This document shows, piece after piece, positions 25,430 to 34,400 of a stretch of 37,119 nt of DNA. Both the position numbers and the translations under genes were made by a program. Below the pieces are notes generated by a model. That model was not told the origin of the DNA and searched no databases. It saw only the letters and a program-made list of their open reading frames with translations. Position 1 is the first letter of the stretch; the number at the start of each line of letters is the position of its first letter. The stretch is taken from the NCBI GenBank assembly GCA_964345075.1, contig CAYFPS010000024.1, positions 1 through 37,119 on the forward strand, written 5' to 3'. The DNA is from CAYFPS01 sp964345075 (lineage in GTDB: Bacteria; CAIWAD01).

Positions 25430-27802
25430 TCAGCCCTTCTTGCGAGATGCCTTGTACGCGGACAGCTCGACTTGCAGGTCGAAGCCCTCGAGGTCGAACC
25501 CCGGCCCCAGGCGGATGCCCTTTCGGCCACCCGGCTCGATGATGAGCTTGCCGTGATCCGGCAGCACCCTGTCGATGAGCTTCCGCGCCCGGTGCACCCA
25601 CTGGTGCACGTCCTTGGCCTCGATCTCGCCGGTGGCGTCGAGCTCGGACAGCCTGGCGGCCGTGCGGAATGCGCGGCGGCCCCGCCGCGGCGCCGCCTCG
25701 TCGTCGATGACCTTCTGGAGCATCGCGAACAGCAGGTGCACGCGCCCCTGCGTGGCATCGACGATGCGGGTGTCCTGGACGTAGATGCCGTCATCGCCCG
25801 GCTGGATGAGGCGGAGTCCCAGGTCGGGGCGCGGTGGGGACGCGGCGCTCGCGGTCCACGACGGCGGCGGGGGCTCGGCGGCCAGGCTGGGGGCGCCAGA
25901 CCGGGCGGGCGCCGCGAGTCCCAGGTCCAGAGCGCGCCGGATGCCGCGGTCCTTGTCCGCGAGGAGCTCGGCAAGCGGCACGCCCCGGTCGGCGTACTCG
26001 GCCAGGTCCGCGGCGGCGCCACCCACCCAGGCCACCGGGTTGAACTCGGCCCGGCGCCGGTCCAACCAGGCCGGTGCCGCGGCGTCGACGCCGACGACGT
26101 ACTGGCGCACGCCATCGCGGCGCCGCGTGAACACGCCGTCGGCCTCGCGCTCGAAGCCCATGCGGTCAACCAGCACGCGCTGCGCCTCGGTCCACACGGC
26201 GCCGGCGACCACCTGCACGCTCACGCGATGGAACACCGGGTAGCGGAAGCTGTCCGTCGACCAGCGGTTCCCGCAGACGCTGCACGGGTACTCCTCGCCG
26301 GCCTCCTGGGCGAAGGGGTCCGCCTCGCTCACCCGCCCAAAGGGGAGCACGACCAGACCAGGGCAGTCGTAGGTCAGGTCCGGCCGAGCGAAGAGCGGGA
26401 TCTGCGGGTCGCCGCACCGGAAGACCGCGTGTTCCTCGAGACGCAGGAGGCCGTCGGCCGCCTTGGCCCTGAGCAGCTCGAGCTGCCAGTCGGCCGGGTT
26501 GTCGATGTGGCTGGCGAGCAGGGCACGCCACACCTCCGCGTCGATCTTCGACGGCCGGCTCGGGTAGGGCGACGGCCGGCGACGCGATCGGGTCGGCGCC
26601 TTCGGGTGCACCTGCACGCCGAGCTCGTCACGGATCAGCGCCTCGAAGCGGGACGCCACGTCCTCGGTCCAGCCCCGGTCGCCGTAGGAAAGGACCAGGT
26701 CGTCGTCGGCGTCGTCGGGCAGCGGGAAGTGCAGCTCGATGCGGTAGTGCTTGTCGCTGTCGTCGTCGGTGAAGCCGACCTTGACGCGATGGACGTGGGT
26801 GGACGAGCGGGCGAACGCGAACATCTGCCGCAGGTCGCACACGACCTGCTCCACGCGCTCCTGGCCGGTGTTGCCGACGCGGATCACCGGCTCGCGCCAG
26901 CGTCCCGGCACCACAGCGGTGATCTCCAGCAGCCCGAACGTCGGGTCGTCGGGGGAGGTCAGGCGCTCCAAGAAGTCGTCCAGCCGGTCGCGGGAGAGCG
27001 GGTCGCGGGCGTGCACGAAGCGCCTGGGCGTGGACCACATGCTCGTCGCCAGGTGGTTCGCGAGCAGGTGGGCGCGGTCGGGTCGGTTGCTGGTGAGGTC
27101 CACCCGGTGGGCGTGGTCGTGGAAGCGCAGGAAGGTCCAGTCGTCGCGCGTCCCGGCGGCGACGCTGCCATCAGAGCGCCGAACCGTGTCGGGCGCGCCC
27201 CGATCCCGGAACGCGACCAGGGTGTCGCCGCGCCATGGCCGGTGCATGACGTGCTGGTAGCGAAGCCCGCCAGCCGAACGGCCGAGGGCGTCGAGCGCAC
27301 CGTCGGTCAGCGTGGGCCAGTCCAGCCCGGCCAGGTCGAAGGTGGGCTTGCGGCGCTGGCCGGAGAGCTTCATCGCGCAGCGACGACGCGGGTGCCAGCG
27401 ATCCCAGAGGTCGATGGCACGCAGCCCGGAGGGATCGGCCGCGTAGACCAGCGCCGCAGCGGCCAGCCTGTGACCCCGTCCCCTGAAGGCGGGGTGGGTC
27501 ATCAAGGGCCGCTCGCCGAGCGCGCCCCTGGCGACGTCGCGGATGACGGCGTTCTTCTTCTTCTCGATGAACTCGGCGAGCAGGACGAGGTTGGCGCGGA
27601 GGCCGGGACTGTCGCCGAGGTCGTCGATCAGCTTCGCCGCGACCTCGCGGTCGATGCGCCCGGTCCACTTCTCGCCGAAGGCCTCGGCCAGCTCGTCCGG
27701 CTCGGACACAAACCCGACGACCCGCTCGAACCCAGGTACCTGGAGCGCGTCGAGCCAGAAGGCGCGGTCGGGTGGGGCCGTGGGGTCGTGGCGCTCAGCC
27801 AT
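25430..27802 (-). CDS. Large island protein of unknown function with C-terminal winged-helix-like region
   Basis: I do not recognise this 790-aa soluble protein. A CxxC pair (CSVCGNRW) sits about two-thirds along, and I see no matching second pair. The linker before the C-terminus is Pro/Ala-rich. The last ~80 residues (VHQWVHRARKLIDRVL, then IIEPGGRKGIRLGPGF) resemble an OmpR-type winged helix. The ATG at 27802 has GAGGGGGG upstream and overlaps the HTH gene by 8 bp. Its position between the Xis-like gene and the antirepressor suggests a control or replication role in the island. Confidence 0.8.
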   Translation of the reverse strand: MAERHDPTAPPDRAFWLDALQVPGFERVVGFVSEPDELAEAFGEKWTGRIDREVAAKLIDDLGDSPGLRANLVLLAEFIEKKKNAVIRDVARGALGERPLMTHPAFRGRGHRLAAAALVYAADPSGLRAIDLWDRWHPRRRCAMKLSGQRRKPTFDLAGLDWPTLTDGALDALGRSAGGLRYQHVMHRPWRGDTLVAFRDRGAPDTVRRSDGSVAAGTRDDWTFLRFHDHAHRVDLTSNRPDRAHLLANHLATSMWSTPRRFVHARDPLSRDRLDDFLERLTSPDDPTFGLLEITAVVPGRWREPVIRVGNTGQERVEQVVCDLRQMFAFARSSTHVHRVKVGFTDDDSDKHYRIELHFPLPDDADDDLVLSYGDRGWTEDVASRFEALIRDELGVQVHPKAPTRSRRRPSPYPSRPSKIDAEVWRALLASHIDNPADWQLELLRAKAADGLLRLEEHAVFRCGDPQIPLFARPDLTYDCPGLVVLPFGRVSEADPFAQEAGEEYPCSVCGNRWSTDSFRYPVFHRVSVQVVAGAVWTEAQRVLVDRMGFEREADGVFTRRRDGVRQYVVGVDAAAPAWLDRRRAEFNPVAWVGGAAADLAEYADRGVPLAELLADKDRGIRRALDLGLAAPARSGAPSLAAEPPPPSWTASAASPPRPDLGLRLIQPGDDGIYVQDTRIVDATQGRVHLLFAMLQKVIDDEAAPRRGRRAFRTAARLSELDATGEIEAKDVHQWVHRARKLIDRVLPDHGKLIIEPGGRKGIRLGPGFDLEGFDLQVELSAYKASRKKG

Positions 27803-27998
27803 CCTCGCCCCCCTCGTCGGGGCTGGAGGCCGTGATCTGCTCCACGATCCACCGCTCCAGGTCCACCCGCCGCACCCGCCAGGAGCCGCCCACCTTGAAT
27901 GCCGGCAGCGCTCCCTCCTGCGCCAGCCGATAGGCCGTGCGTTCGCCGATCTTCAGGTAGTCGGCAACCTCCCGGATGGTGAGGATCTCGTCGCTCAT
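27795..27998 (-). CDS. Excisionase/MerR-like HTH protein of the island
   Basis: This 67-aa protein has a single HTH_17 domain: LTIREVADYLKIGERTAYRLAQ, then the wing KVGGSWRVRRVDLERWIVEQ. It is transcribed away from the serine recombinase gene, with 156 bp between the two starts, a common layout for a recombination directionality factor or repressor. Its near-copy heads the BREX operon at 21122-21328. It overlaps the next gene by 8 bp. Excision control is likely, and transcription control cannot be excluded. Confidence 0.85.
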   Translation of the reverse strand: MSDEILTIREVADYLKIGERTAYRLAQEGALPAFKVGGSWRVRRVDLERWIVEQITASSPDEGGEDG

Positions 27999-28154
27999 GG
28001 GGACTTCGAGGCAGGGCGGCTACGCGGGGGAAGGGGTTGGCAGGATTTGCAAGGGATTGCTACTTAGCACCAGGCCAGGCCAGCGGCTACTATGGCCGAA
28101 AGCCTGTCGCTATGTCATACTACTGGACGGGTGTTCAGTCCAGGGAGATCCTCG
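27999..28154. promoter_or_regulatory. Divergent control region between the HTH and recombinase genes
   Basis: The region lies between two divergent starts. It contains a dyad TGCTA/TAGCA with a two-base spacer (28058-28069). A second dyad, CTGGAC/GTCCAG (28123-28143), touches the recombinase ribosome site AGGGAG (28142-28147). A regulator bound at the second site, or an mRNA hairpin formed there, would limit recombinase expression. I cannot assign -10/-35 boxes with confidence. Confidence 0.45.
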
Positions 28155-30083
28155 ATGCCGCGCGCCTCTTCACGCCAGGTCGGACGTCGCCGAAGCGGCT
28201 CTCGCAAGCGCAAGACCGCCACGCCGCCGCCTCGCCAGGCCGTGCTCTACGCGCGCGTGTCCTCTCGTGAGCAGGAGCGCGAGGGGTTCTCGATCCCCGC
28301 GCAGCGGTCGCTGCTGCAGCAGTACGCCACCGACCAGGGCTTCCACGTGGTCGAGGAGTTCGTGGACATCGAGACCGCCAAGGCGACGGGCCGCGTCGAG
28401 TTCACCAGGATGCTGCGCTTCCTGCGCCGGCGCCGGCCCAACCCGCCGGTCATCCTCGTCGAGAAGACCGACCGCCTCTACCGCAACCTCAAGGACTGGG
28501 TCGCCCTCGACGAGATGAGCGTCGACATCCACCTGGTCAAGGAGGGGATCGTGCTGTCCGAGGAGTCGCGGTCCTCGGAGAAGTTCGTCCACGGCATCAA
28601 GGTGCTGATGGCCAAGAACTACGTCGACAACCTCTCGGAGGAGGTGCAGAAGGGCATGCGCCAGAAGGCCGAGGACGGGCACTGGCCGAGCTCCGCGCCC
28701 ATCGGGTACGTCAACCGACGCGAGGGCGGCAAGAGCTACATCGTCCCGGATCCCGAGCGCGCCGTGCTGGTCCGCAACCTCTTCGAGCTGTACGACACCG
28801 GCGACTACTCCATCAAGGCCCTGGCCGACTACGCAGAGGCCAACGGCTATCGGGGCACGCGCGGCGGCCGGATCACCACCAGCGTCATCCACTCGGTCCT
28901 GCGGAATCCGCTGTACGCCGGTCGGTTCTTCTGGGGCGGCCAGGTGTACGAGGGCCGCGATCCGACGCTCATCGCGATGGAGCTGTTCGAGCGCGTCCAG
29001 CAGCGCCTCGACGGGCACCCCTACACCCGCAAGAACGAGCACACCTTCTGCTTCACCGGGATGGTCACCTGCGGGCACTGCGGCACCGCCATCACCGCCG
29101 AGCTGAAGAAGAAGAAGTACGTCTACTACCACTGCGCCAAGCGCTGCCGTCGCGAGAAGTTCGTCCGCGAGGAGGCCCTGGCCGCCATGTTCGTCGAGGC
29201 GTGCCGGGCGCTGTGGATGCCGGAGAGCGTCCAGCAGGAGACCATCGAGGGGCTGAAGCACTCCCACCGCGACATCGCCGCCGAGACCGCTCGGCGCATG
29301 GCCGAGGCTCGCGCCCGCTTCGACCGCCTGGGCCGCCTGATCGACGCCGCCTACGAGGACAAGCTCGAGGGCCGCATCGACATGGCCTACTTCAACCAGA
29401 AGCGGGTCGAGTGGGAGCGCGAGCGGTCCGAGACGCAGCGCGAGATGGACCGGATCACCCGGGCGAGCGCCAAGAACATGGATCTCGCCATCGCGATGTT
29501 CGAACTCGCAACATCAGCCTACGACCTGCTTTCTCGGCGAGAGCCCACCGAGATGCGTCCGCTGCTCGAAATCCTCTTATCGAACTCCGAGCTGGCCGAG
29601 GGCCGGCTGACAGTGACCTTCCGTAAGCCCTTCTCGTTCCTGGCGAATTGGCGAGAGGACCCGCCAACCGAAGAGACCCCTCCGGGTGCTACCGGAGGGG
29701 CCCGTTCGGAATGGTCGGGGCGAGAGGATTCGAACCTCCGGCCTCCTGCTCCCGAAGCAGGCGCGCTACCAGGCTGCGCCACGCCCCGACGACGGCCGGC
29801 ACTTAGCCACGCCGGAAGACCACGTCAAACAGGCTTCGACATCCCCACCCTGCGGCGCGAGCCGGGCCCTCTCCTGGCCCTGGCCGACGGCCAGGCCCAC
29901 CAGGACGATGACGACGCCGACGACCAGCCCGCCGAGCAGCACCTCCAGGCAGAACCAGGTCGCGGCTCCGCCGAGCGCGGCCCCGCCGAGCGCACCCAGC
30001 GCCAGCCATCGAGCCATCGTCGCGCCCTCCTGCCGATCCCGCCGACGGGCCTCCACGGTACACACTGCCTAGGCCCGCGATGA
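28155..30083 (+). CDS. Large serine recombinase (island integrase), 3' end reads through the tRNA locus
   Basis: The N-terminal resolvase domain has LYARVSSREQ with predicted nucleophile S36. A recombinase domain and a zinc ribbon (CGHCG, later HCAKRC) follow, then a coiled coil (roughly residues 370-440). The ATG at 28155 is preferred because AGGGAG lies 8 bases upstream; an in-frame ATG at 28092 has no such site. Family members usually end after a stretch like RLTVTFRKPFSFLA, near residue 500. Here no stop occurs, and the frame runs through a terminator hairpin, the antisense of tRNA-Pro (SGREDSNLRPP) and the antisense of the next gene, to 642 residues. The last ~130 residues are most likely a by-product of integration at the tRNA. 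Confidence 0.9.
   Translation: MPRASSRQVGRRRSGSRKRKTATPPPRQAVLYARVSSREQEREGFSIPAQRSLLQQYATDQGFHVVEEFVDIETAKATGRVEFTRMLRFLRRRRPNPPVILVEKTDRLYRNLKDWVALDEMSVDIHLVKEGIVLSEESRSSEKFVHGIKVLMAKNYVDNLSEEVQKGMRQKAEDGHWPSSAPIGYVNRREGGKSYIVPDPERAVLVRNLFELYDTGDYSIKALADYAEANGYRGTRGGRITTSVIHSVLRNPLYAGRFFWGGQVYEGRDPTLIAMELFERVQQRLDGHPYTRKNEHTFCFTGMVTCGHCGTAITAELKKKKYVYYHCAKRCRREKFVREEALAAMFVEACRALWMPESVQQETIEGLKHSHRDIAAETARRMAEARARFDRLGRLIDAAYEDKLEGRIDMAYFNQKRVEWERERSETQREMDRITRASAKNMDLAIAMFELATSAYDLLSRREPTEMRPLLEILLSNSELAEGRLTVTFRKPFSFLANWREDPPTEETPPGATGGARSEWSGREDSNLRPPAPEAGALPGCATPRRRPALSHAGRPRQTGFDIPTLRREPGPLLALADGQAHQDDDDADDQPAEQHLQAEPGRGSAERGPAERTQRQPSSHRRALLPIPPTGLHGTHCLGPR
29677..29700 (-). terminator. 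tRNA-Pro terminator hairpin
   Basis: CCCCTCCGG and CCGGAGGGG form a perfect 9-bp stem with a 6-base loop. On the minus strand it is followed by TCTCTT, 12 bases beyond the CCA end of tRNA-Pro. It therefore fits an intrinsic terminator for the tRNA transcript. It lies inside the open frame of the recombinase. Confidence 0.7.
29712..29788 (-). tRNA. tRNA-Pro (anticodon CGG), CCA encoded
   Basis: The minus strand folds as a complete tRNA. The acceptor stem is CGGGGCG/CGCCCCG with discriminator A and an encoded CCA. The D arm begins GCGC and contains the GGTA loop. The anticodon stem CCTGC/GCAGG holds loop TTCGGGA (anticodon CGG), and the T arm has TTCGAAT. Its 3' end faces the serine recombinase gene, so it is the probable integration locus of the island. 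The gene appears intact. Confidence 0.96.
29766..30017 (-). CDS. Small membrane protein overlapping the tRNA 5' end
   Basis: This frame of 83 residues starts at an ATG (30017) preceded by GGAGGG. Residues ~5-50 are strongly hydrophobic and Gly/Ala-rich (ALGGAALGGAATWF, then LLGGLVVGVVIVLVGLAVG), consistent with two short membrane helices. The stop codon lies inside the tRNA-Pro gene, so coding and tRNA sequence overlap by 23 bases on the same strand. The C-terminal ~30 residues look non-conserved. The gene may be real but short, or a chance frame. Confidence 0.5.
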   Translation of the reverse strand: MARWLALGALGGAALGGAATWFCLEVLLGGLVVGVVIVLVGLAVGQGQERARLAPQGGDVEACLTWSSGVAKCRPSSGRGAAW

Positions 30084-30712
30084 AGATCCACGCCACCGCC
30101 GACGACTGGTACGCCGCCCAGGACGCCTGGCGGGACGAACTCCGAGCGCTCCGGGAGGTCGTGCTCGCCACCGGGCTCGTGGAGACCCTCAAGTGGGGGC
30201 AGCCCTGCTACACGGATCGCCGAAAGAACATCGTGATCGTGAGCTGCCGGCAGGAGTGGGCGCTGGCGAGCCTGTTCAAGGGCGCGCTCCTCGAGGACCC
30301 GCAGGGACGCCTGGTCCAGCCGGGCCGCGCCCGCTCCGGCCGCTACCTGCCCTTCACGAGCGTCGAGCAGGTCACCGCCGACCGGGCCTACCTCACGACG
30401 CTCATCGAGCGGGCGATCGAGGTCGAGCGCGCTGGCCTGCGGGTCGAGCCGCTGCCCGACGAGTTCGGGTACGTCGAGGAGCTGCAGCAGCGGCTCGCCG
30501 CCGACGAGCCCTTCCGGGTCGCCTTCGAGGGCCTCACCCCGGGCCGTCGTCGGGGCTACAACCTCCACTTCGAGAGCGCGAAGAAGCCCGCGACGCGCGA
30601 GGCCCGGATCGACCGCTGCACGGAGCGCATCCTGGCCGGAAAGGGCCTGCTCGACTGCATCTGCGGACGCAGCAAGCGGTACCCCCGCTGCGACGGCTCC
30701 CACAAGGCCTGA
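30080..30712 (+). CDS. YdeI/DUF1801-type protein with C-terminal CDGSH iron-sulfur motif
   Basis: This 210-aa protein starts with a DUF1801-like domain (LREVVLATGLVETLKWGQPCYT, typical of the YdeI family) and continues with the helical YdeI C-terminal region (RRRGYNLHFESAKKPATREARI). The last 16 or so residues, CICGRSKRYPRCDGSH, match the CDGSH signature C-x-C-x2-S-x3-P-x-C-D-G-S-H, which binds a [2Fe-2S] cluster. It lies divergent from the small membrane gene with 62 bp between starts. Its function is unknown; a metal or redox role is suggested by the motif only. Confidence 0.85.
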   Translation: MKIHATADDWYAAQDAWRDELRALREVVLATGLVETLKWGQPCYTDRRKNIVIVSCRQEWALASLFKGALLEDPQGRLVQPGRARSGRYLPFTSVEQVTADRAYLTTLIERAIEVERAGLRVEPLPDEFGYVEELQQRLAADEPFRVAFEGLTPGRRRGYNLHFESAKKPATREARIDRCTERILAGKGLLDCICGRSKRYPRCDGSHKA

Positions 30713-30792
30713 GGCCGCGCCGATCGGGGAAGGACGCGCCCTTCGTTGTGAGGGTGCTCGCAAGCCACGCGAGCCCCACGACGGAGGACCCC

Positions 30793-31044
30793 ATGGCCAT
30801 CCCCTCACTCCTCGCGCTGTTCGTCGCGCTCGGGCCCTCGGCCGAGGCGTCCCAGACCGGCGAGGCGTACGCGCCCGGCGCGTTCTTCCCCGCCCCCGCG
30901 CACTGTTCGTGCCTCCCCGACTCGACGGACGAGGGCTCGGACGCGGAGCCCCTCCCGGGGCAGACGGACTGCTTCCCCGGTCCGCAGCCCTGGCCGACGG
31001 ACTGCCCGCCCTGGTGCGAGGACAGCCCCAAGGGCGACCACTGA
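30793..31044 (+). CDS. Small secreted Cys-containing protein
   Basis: This 83-aa protein has a short N-terminal hydrophobic stretch (IPSLLALFVALGPSAEA) that looks like a signal peptide. The mature part is Pro-rich and acidic with five cysteines (CSC, then three single Cys: TDC, TDC, PPWC). The ATG is preceded by GGAGGACCCC, the same ribosome site as in the next gene. No family is recognised. It may be an exported disulfide-bonded or metal-binding peptide. Confidence 0.65.
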   Translation: MAIPSLLALFVALGPSAEASQTGEAYAPGAFFPAPAHCSCLPDSTDEGSDAEPLPGQTDCFPGPQPWPTDCPPWCEDSPKGDH

Positions 31045-31064
31045 CCCCAACGCAGGAGGACCCC

Positions 31065-31346
31065 ATGTCCATCGCACGCCGCATCTTCCTCGCCTCGCTC
31101 CTCGGCCTGGCCTTCGCCTCGAGCGGCGACGCCCACGCCGACAACCCCGCCTGCATCGACTGCGCCGAAGACGTCGCCGGAGCCGCTGCCCAGGGCGCGG
31201 TGATCGGTGGCGCCGCCGGCGGCATCACCGGCAACCCCGCCGGGGCGGTCGGCGGCGCCATCATCGGCGGCGCCGGCGCGGCCCTCGACGAGGTCACCGA
31301 CAACGAGAAGTGCACGGAGTGCTTCGAAGGCAAGGACGACGAGTAG
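31065..31346 (+). CDS. Small secreted glycine-zipper protein with two CxxC pairs
   Basis: This 93-aa protein has a signal peptide (ARRIFLASLLGLAFASSGDAHA). The mature part has a Gly/Ala-rich glycine-zipper stretch (GAVIGGAAGGITG, then AVGGAIIGGAGAAL) flanked by CIDC and CTEC. The ATG follows GGAGGACCCC, as in the preceding gene 21 bp upstream, so the two are probably one transcript. Glycine zippers often associate with membranes. Function is unknown. A GC-rich hairpin follows. Confidence 0.68.
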   Translation: MSIARRIFLASLLGLAFASSGDAHADNPACIDCAEDVAGAAAQGAVIGGAAGGITGNPAGAVGGAIIGGAGAALDEVTDNEKCTECFEGKDDE

Positions 31347-31363
31347 ACGTCCCTCGAAGCCCT

Positions 31364-31392
31364 GGCGCCCGCCTCCCCGTGAGGTGGGCGCC
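31364..31392. terminator. GC-rich hairpin between convergent genes
   Basis: GGCGCCC and CCTC pair with GAGG and GGGCGCC around a short loop, with one mismatch. It lies between the convergent glycine-zipper gene (plus) and the GHKL ATPase gene (minus). It may serve both directions. No T-run is visible. Confidence 0.5.
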
Positions 31393-31448
31393 GCCAGCTC
31401 GGTCTCCAGGCGTCTCGGGCTTGCCCAGCCAGGCGCGTCCGAGCTCAC

Positions 31449-34400
31449 TCATCCGCCCGACCCGAACCAGAGCACGTACCCGTCGGGCTCGAGGGCGTGC
31501 TCGGAGTCGACGCCGAGGAGACGCTCCCGGGCGTCGAGGAGCTCCGCGTCGCCGAGGATCTCCCGCAGCTCGCGGGAGAGGTCGTAGGCCGCCTCGAAGC
31601 CGAGGTAGACCAGCAGCTCGTAGGCCGAGGGGTCCTCGAGCGCGCAGCGCAGCTCGTTGTCGCTGAGGTGGATGGCCACCGCACCGGTCGCGGGCTGGGC
31701 GCTCTTCACCTCGATGCGCCGCAGCCGGCCGGCGTCGTCGAGGGACAGCACGTCGAAGCCGCAGTCCCGGCCGCCGGGGCCGGACACGCGGAGGAGCCTC
31801 GCGAGATCGGCGGGCTCGAGGGCCTCCCGGTCGAAGCTCCGGGTGTCCCCACGCGCACGACGCTCGTCCTCGAGGACCCGCCAGAGAGCCTCGGCGCCCT
31901 CGCCGTGGAGCAGCGGCCACAGGCGCTCGGCCTCCCGGCCGGCGGTCGCGAGCTCGGCGTTCTCTCCCCGCTCACGCTGACCCGCCTCGGTGGACCGCCG
32001 CTTCGCGGTCTCCTGGACCGCGGCCGACCCGGCGCCCCGCGTGACGGGCCGGCGCCGCAGGCCCGCACCGGGCCGGGGACGCTCGGGCGCCTTCCAAGGG
32101 CGGCTCAGGAGGATGCGCTCGGCCCGCTCGTCGCTCGGCCGGAGCTCGGGGTCGGCGCGCGGGAAGGCGCTCCTCACGACCTCCCAGACCTCCGGCGCCA
32201 CCCGGCCCAGCCAGTCCTCGTCGGGGGCGCACTGGCGCCAGGCCTCGCGCAACTCCGCCACGCGAGCCGGGCTCCAGTGCTCCAGCCCCTCCCGCTCGAT
32301 CTCGGCGAGCAGCACGCGCTTGCGCAGGCGGGGCTTCTCCTCGTCCCAGCGGGCCAGGTTGTGGGACCGCGTCTCGAAGTGCACCGCCCAGCTCGCCGGA
32401 GCGACCTCCTGCAGGGCCCGCTGGACCTCGGCGCCGGTGAGCTCGGGGTCGCTCACGCTGCCGCGCCGGAAGCAGCCGGGGTGGAGGGGCTCGGTCAGCG
32501 GATCCAGGGCCTCCAGCTCGCCGAAGCGGAGGAGCACCGCAGTCAGCGCCTCCCGCAGGGCCTGCCGCTCGGACGAGCTCATGAAGCTGCACCGCCGCCG
32601 CATGTCCAGCACGTCGTCGGGCACGAGCCCCCACAGCTCCTTCAGCTTCTGGGTGAGCAGCGCGCGGGCGTCCCGCTGGCCCTCGTTGCGGGCCGCGACC
32701 AGCCCCAGCACGGTGCGGAAGCTGCCCTCCGCGCGCGGGGACTGGAAGACCTCCCGGGCGAGCCAGCGGGCGAACTCGGGCAGGTAGCGGGAGGGATGCT
32801 GGAGGCCCCAGGCCAGCCGCTCGGTGGGCTGGTCGGGCACGTCGTGGAGGACGTCCACGCCCTCGGCGGCGCTGTCCCCGAAGTACACGTCGCCGAGCCG
32901 GGACTCGCCCTCGGTCGCCGGCTCGACAGCCCGGCCCGGGTCGATGCGCAGGTAGACGTCCGGGCCCCGCAGCACCCGCAGGCGGTTCCAGCGCCTCAGC
33001 GCCAGCTCCAGGTCGAAGACGCCCTCGGGGCCGTAGCGCTCCAGCTCCGCCACGGCGGCCAGGATCGGGAAGGCGTCCTGGAGCGCGCCGCGCGTGAGGG
33101 GATCCTCCACGAGCGCGGCGTCCGCGGGCCGGGCGTGGGCGGTCACCCGGGGATGGAAGCGCGCGAGCTTCGTGTCCCGCCCCAGCTCCGCGTCCGGCTC
33201 CAGGTCGACGAACCAGAGGCTGGGGAAGCGCCAACGCCAGCGCTCGCCTTCGCGCGAGGCGCGCCAGACGACCCACTCGGCCGGATCGTGCGGCAGGGAC
33301 ACCCACCGGAGGCGGCCCTCCTCCTGGCAGGACGCGAGGACCGGGAGGTCGGACACGTCGTCGGGGCGGACGATCTCCGCCAGCCGCGCGCAGACCCTCC
33401 GGAGCGCGCCCGGACGGGGAGCGAGGTCCGGGTGCGGGTAGCGCTGGCGCAGCCCGCGCAGGGCGCGGATGGCCTTGGCCGAAGCCAGGGGCAGGTGGTG
33501 GTCCCGCACCCGATCGACCTTGCGACGCTGGACGATGGGGTAGACGCCGAAGGCCTCGAGCAGCTCGTCGGGGAGGCCGCTCCCCGCGAGCACGGGCACC
33601 TCCCCGTAGTCCCGGGTGTCGCCGGCGCGCAGCCGCCACAGCGTGCTCGGCGCGACCTGGCGGTCCCCGACGGGGAACCAGGGGGTCCGGGTGAGCGCGG
33701 GGGCGAGCCCCAGCGGGAAGGCCTCGCGGTACGCGTCGAGGTGGTCGGCCACCTCCTGGAGCAAGCGACCGGCGCGCTCGGCGTCCAGCTCCGAGGGCCG
33801 GATCGCCAGGTCCGCGGCGCCTTCGTCGAGGACGAGGGGGATCGAGGGCCAGACCCCGAGCACCCGCAGCACCCGGTCCTGCAGCTCGCCCGCGGGCATG
33901 CGCTCCCGATCCACGACCCCCCAGCGCTCCCCGTCCGCCACCCCCGCGAGGGCCCGGGAGGTGCTGCAGCGCATGGCGGGCAGCCAGCCGCCGCCCACGA
34001 CCGGCAGGGGGACGAGCGCGAGGTCCCGCAGCTGGGAGGCCCGCTCGAAGCTCGCGCCGTCCGAGGCCGCCCAGACCCGCAAGCGCGCACCGGGGCTGTC
34101 CTCCAGCCGGATCTGCCCCTCGCCGAGCGCGGAGAACAGGAAGGACAGGAGCTCCTGGCCCTCCTCGTCCTGGAGCCCCGCCGTCTGGCGCCGCCACGAG
34201 GCCAGGACCTCGAGACGGGTGGGATCGCGGCCCTTCTCGTCGCCGACCAGGTGGCTGCGCATCTGCACCCCCACCTCGCGCCAGCGGTAGGTCTGCCACC
34301 CGAGGTGCTTCTTGTACTGGTGGTCGCTCGCCGGCGAGGGCATCCACCAGGTGATCTGGACGCCGCAACGCCGCGAGAGGAAGGCGGGGACCGGCTCGGC

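Noticed and set aside
25127..27835. 902-codon plus-strand frame opposite the 790-aa gene
   Set aside because: The minus-strand frame has a good ribosome site, overlaps the Xis-like gene and has normal protein composition; the plus frame is Arg/Gly/Ala-rich noise.
28092..28154. Earlier in-frame ATG for the serine recombinase
   Set aside because: No ribosome site precedes it, and the added residues cover the dyad and ribosome site of the ATG at 28155.
28170..29267. 365-codon minus-strand frame opposite the serine recombinase
   Set aside because: It is antisense to clear resolvase and zinc-ribbon motifs and has no domain of its own.
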